Assembly (NCBI GenBank): GCA_910579015.1
Contig: CAJTRO010000055.1
Coordinates: forward strand, 1-7,546
Origin: an uncultured Dorea sp.
GTDB taxonomy: Bacteria; Bacillota_A; Clostridia; Lachnospirales; Lachnospiraceae
DNA: 7,546 nt
Reading direction: 5' to 3'
Position 1 is the stretch's first letter. Every line of letters starts with the position of its first letter. The translations under genes and the position numbers were made by a program. Under the pieces are notes generated by a model. The model saw only the letters and a program-made list of their open reading frames with translations, did no database searches and was not told where the DNA came from. Positions 6,184-7,546 of the stretch are shown here, piece after piece.

Positions 6184-6591
6184 TTAAAATAAACACGCGG
6201 ACTGCAAGATGATGTTGGCATATGGCGTGGTCTCTCCTGTCCGGATCACCGCTTTGCATGTCTTCGTCTGCGCTTTCAGCTCCACATGGGATACATATAC
6301 GACCTCGCACGCCCCATCCATCTCCTTCGCCACAGCCAGGATCTCCTCATGAATCTTCGGGTTCTTCTCGCGGATTTCTTCTGCCAGAACCATCTTTTCA
6401 ATCTTCATCTCTTTTGCAACTTCCTTAAACACATCCATGAAAGACGGAACTCCAAGCTTCAGCGCCAGGTCTATACGCTCCGTCTCATCCGGAATCGGAA
6501 GACCGCAGTCTCCTACGGCAATGGTATCTGTATGTCCCATATAGGACAGTACCCTTGAAATATCAGCATTTATAATTCCATTTCTCTTCAT
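6184..6591 (-). CDS. rbsD: D-ribose pyranase
   Basis: This 135-residue cytoplasmic enzyme interconverts the beta-pyranose and beta-furanose forms of ribose, supplying the furanose used by ribokinase; the family forms ring-shaped oligomers. His-20 in YMGHTD and Asp-28 in AVGD match the expected active-site positions, and the C-terminal RTGETTPYANIIL (116-128) is the strongly conserved sugar-binding end. Length is normal (about 130-139). Its ATG is 4 nt after the rbsK stop, and its ribosome binding site GGGGAG lies within the last rbsK codons, 8 nt upstream. FucU-type fucose mutarotases are relatives, but the ribokinase and ribose transporter on either side make ribose the clear substrate. Confidence 0.95.
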   Translation of the reverse strand: MKRNGIINADISRVLSYMGHTDTIAVGDCGLPIPDETERIDLALKLGVPSFMDVFKEVAKEMKIEKMVLAEEIREKNPKIHEEILAVAKEMDGACEVVYVSHVELKAQTKTCKAVIRTGETTPYANIILQSACLF

Positions 6592-6595
6592 CTTG

Positions 6596-7486
6596 TTATC
6601 TCCCCATCGCTTCCTTCACTTCATCATAGGAGGGCATTCCTCCCTGTGCTCCGAACTTCTCCGTGGATAATCCCGCCGCCACATTGGCAAATGCAAGCGC
6701 ATCCTCGATATTCTTTCCTTCCATCAGCGCCACCGTAAACGCTCCGTTCAGTGTGTCCCCCGCGCCGGTGGTATCTACCACATCCGCCTTCCTCGCAGGA
6801 ACCAGAACAATCTCCCCGCTCTTAAGGCATGTGCTGACTCCGCGGGAACCCTGGGTGATCACAAGCTTTTCAGGATACTTCTTCATCATATCCTCGAAGG
6901 AAATATCCTCGCCAAACAGAATCACCGCTTCATGCTCATTCGGCGTCAGGTAGGCCACCTTCTCAAGAATCTCCTTCTTCACCGGTCTTGCCGGGCCGGG
7001 ATTCAGAACAGCCTTCACACCGTTCGCCGCACAGAGTTCGATAACATACTCCACGGTCTCCTGCGGAATCTCATGTTGAAGCAGCACGATCTCGCACTCC
7101 AGAAGCGCATCCTTCACCTCATTAATATAGTCAACATCTACATGGTCGTTGGTTCCCGCGACAACAATGATCGTATTGTCATTCTCTCCGACTGTGATCA
7201 TTGCAAGTCCGGTAGGCACGCCTTCTATCGTCTTAATGCTCTTCGTCTCAACACCCGTCTTACGCAGGTTCTTTACCAGGCTTATCCCTGCCGCGTCGCC
7301 GCCGACACATCCGAACATCTCAACATCAGCTCCCAGCTTTGCCATGGCAACGGCCTGGTTCGCACCCTTCCCTCCCGGAACGTACTTCAGGTCTTCGCCT
7401 TTGAGCGTCTCGCCTTTGAGCGGGATCCTCTCCGCTTTCACAGTCATATCCATGTTGATACTTCCGACTACTCCAATCTTTCCCAT
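6596..7486 (-). CDS. rbsK: Ribokinase
   Basis: This 296-residue PfkB-family kinase phosphorylates D-ribose at O5 with ATP, giving ribose 5-phosphate for the pentose phosphate pathway and nucleotide synthesis. The N-terminal GSINMD (8-13), PfkB signature 1 PGGKGANQA (37-45), NPGPAR (162-167), TPNEHE (181-186), and PfkB signature 2 with the anion hole DTTGAGD (238-244, catalytic base Asp-244) are all present. GAQGGMPS (279-286) near the C-terminus is typical of ribokinases and the monovalent-cation site. Length is normal (about 300). The ATG at 7486 has AGGAG 10 nt upstream. It is the first complete gene of the operon in this window. Deoxyribokinase activity is possible in this family but the transporter context favours ribose. 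Confidence 0.95.
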   Translation of the reverse strand: MGKIGVVGSINMDMTVKAERIPLKGETLKGEDLKYVPGGKGANQAVAMAKLGADVEMFGCVGGDAAGISLVKNLRKTGVETKSIKTIEGVPTGLAMITVGENDNTIIVVAGTNDHVDVDYINEVKDALLECEIVLLQHEIPQETVEYVIELCAANGVKAVLNPGPARPVKKEILEKVAYLTPNEHEAVILFGEDISFEDMMKKYPEKLVITQGSRGVSTCLKSGEIVLVPARKADVVDTTGAGDTLNGAFTVALMEGKNIEDALAFANVAAGLSTEKFGAQGGMPSYDEVKEAMGR

Positions 7487-7510
7487 TATTTTCGTTCTCC
7501 TTTTTCTTTT

Positions 7511-7546
7511 TTATATGTTCTCCTCTTGCATCTGATGTATTTTACA
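7511..7546 (-). CDS. Possible C-terminal tail of an upstream gene (rbsR candidate), partial
   Basis: From the window edge the minus strand is open for 11 codons (CKIHQMQEENI) and then a TAA, ending 24 nt before the rbsK start. The B. subtilis-like gene order and tight spacing would fit the end of rbsR, the LacI-type regulator, in the same operon. Eleven residues cannot identify a family and another frame is also open here, so this is only a suggestion. Alternatively the stretch is leader sequence; I see no clear -35/-10 pair in it. Confidence 0.3.
   Translation of the reverse strand, partial: CKIHQMQEENI

Overview
The window looks like a chromosomal segment from a Gram-positive Clostridia bacterium (Bacillota), most likely a Lachnospiraceae-type gut organism. 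I base this on purine-rich AGGAGG-type ribosome binding sites ahead of several genes, a lipoprotein-type ribose-binding protein, an rbs gene order matching Bacillus subtilis (K-D-A-C-B), and the overall look of the proteins. I ran no database search, so the taxon is an inference. All real genes are on the minus strand, so transcription runs from high to low coordinates.

Region 7546 to 2797 holds a complete ribose uptake operon. In transcription order it is rbsK (ribokinase), rbsD (ribose pyranase), rbsA (double ATPase), rbsC (permease) and rbsB (lipid-anchored binding protein). The genes are 4 to 25 nt apart or overlap by one base (rbsA/rbsC, TAATG), which indicates one co-transcribed unit. 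RbsB captures ribose, RbsC and RbsA import it, RbsD converts the pyranose anomer to the form used by the kinase, and RbsK makes ribose 5-phosphate. A short open stretch at the very end (7546-7511) may be the tail of an upstream gene such as rbsR, but this cannot be proved here.

Region 2746 to 369 is a second transcription unit with its own likely extended -10 promoter. Its first gene encodes a fusion of a Memo-like (LigB-fold) domain and an AMMECR1 domain, with a GTG start. Its second encodes a radical SAM enzyme. Together they form the conserved but biochemically uncharacterised 'AmmeMemoRadiSam' set. The spacer between them carries a 34-bp near-perfect tandem duplication of the fusion gene's 3' end and a perfect 7-bp hairpin just before the radical SAM ribosome binding site.

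Region 368 to 1 is gene-poor and AT-rich. It holds the remnant of an IS1182-like insertion sequence: 78 codons of transposase without its N-terminus, running off the window edge, plus a stretch with a 21-nt-period repeat pair and a segment resembling the end of a Firmicute 16S-23S rRNA spacer.

The most interesting material is the AmmeMemoRadiSam cassette with its duplicated gene end, short radical SAM C-terminus and broken IS neighbour. The ribose operon is ordinary.
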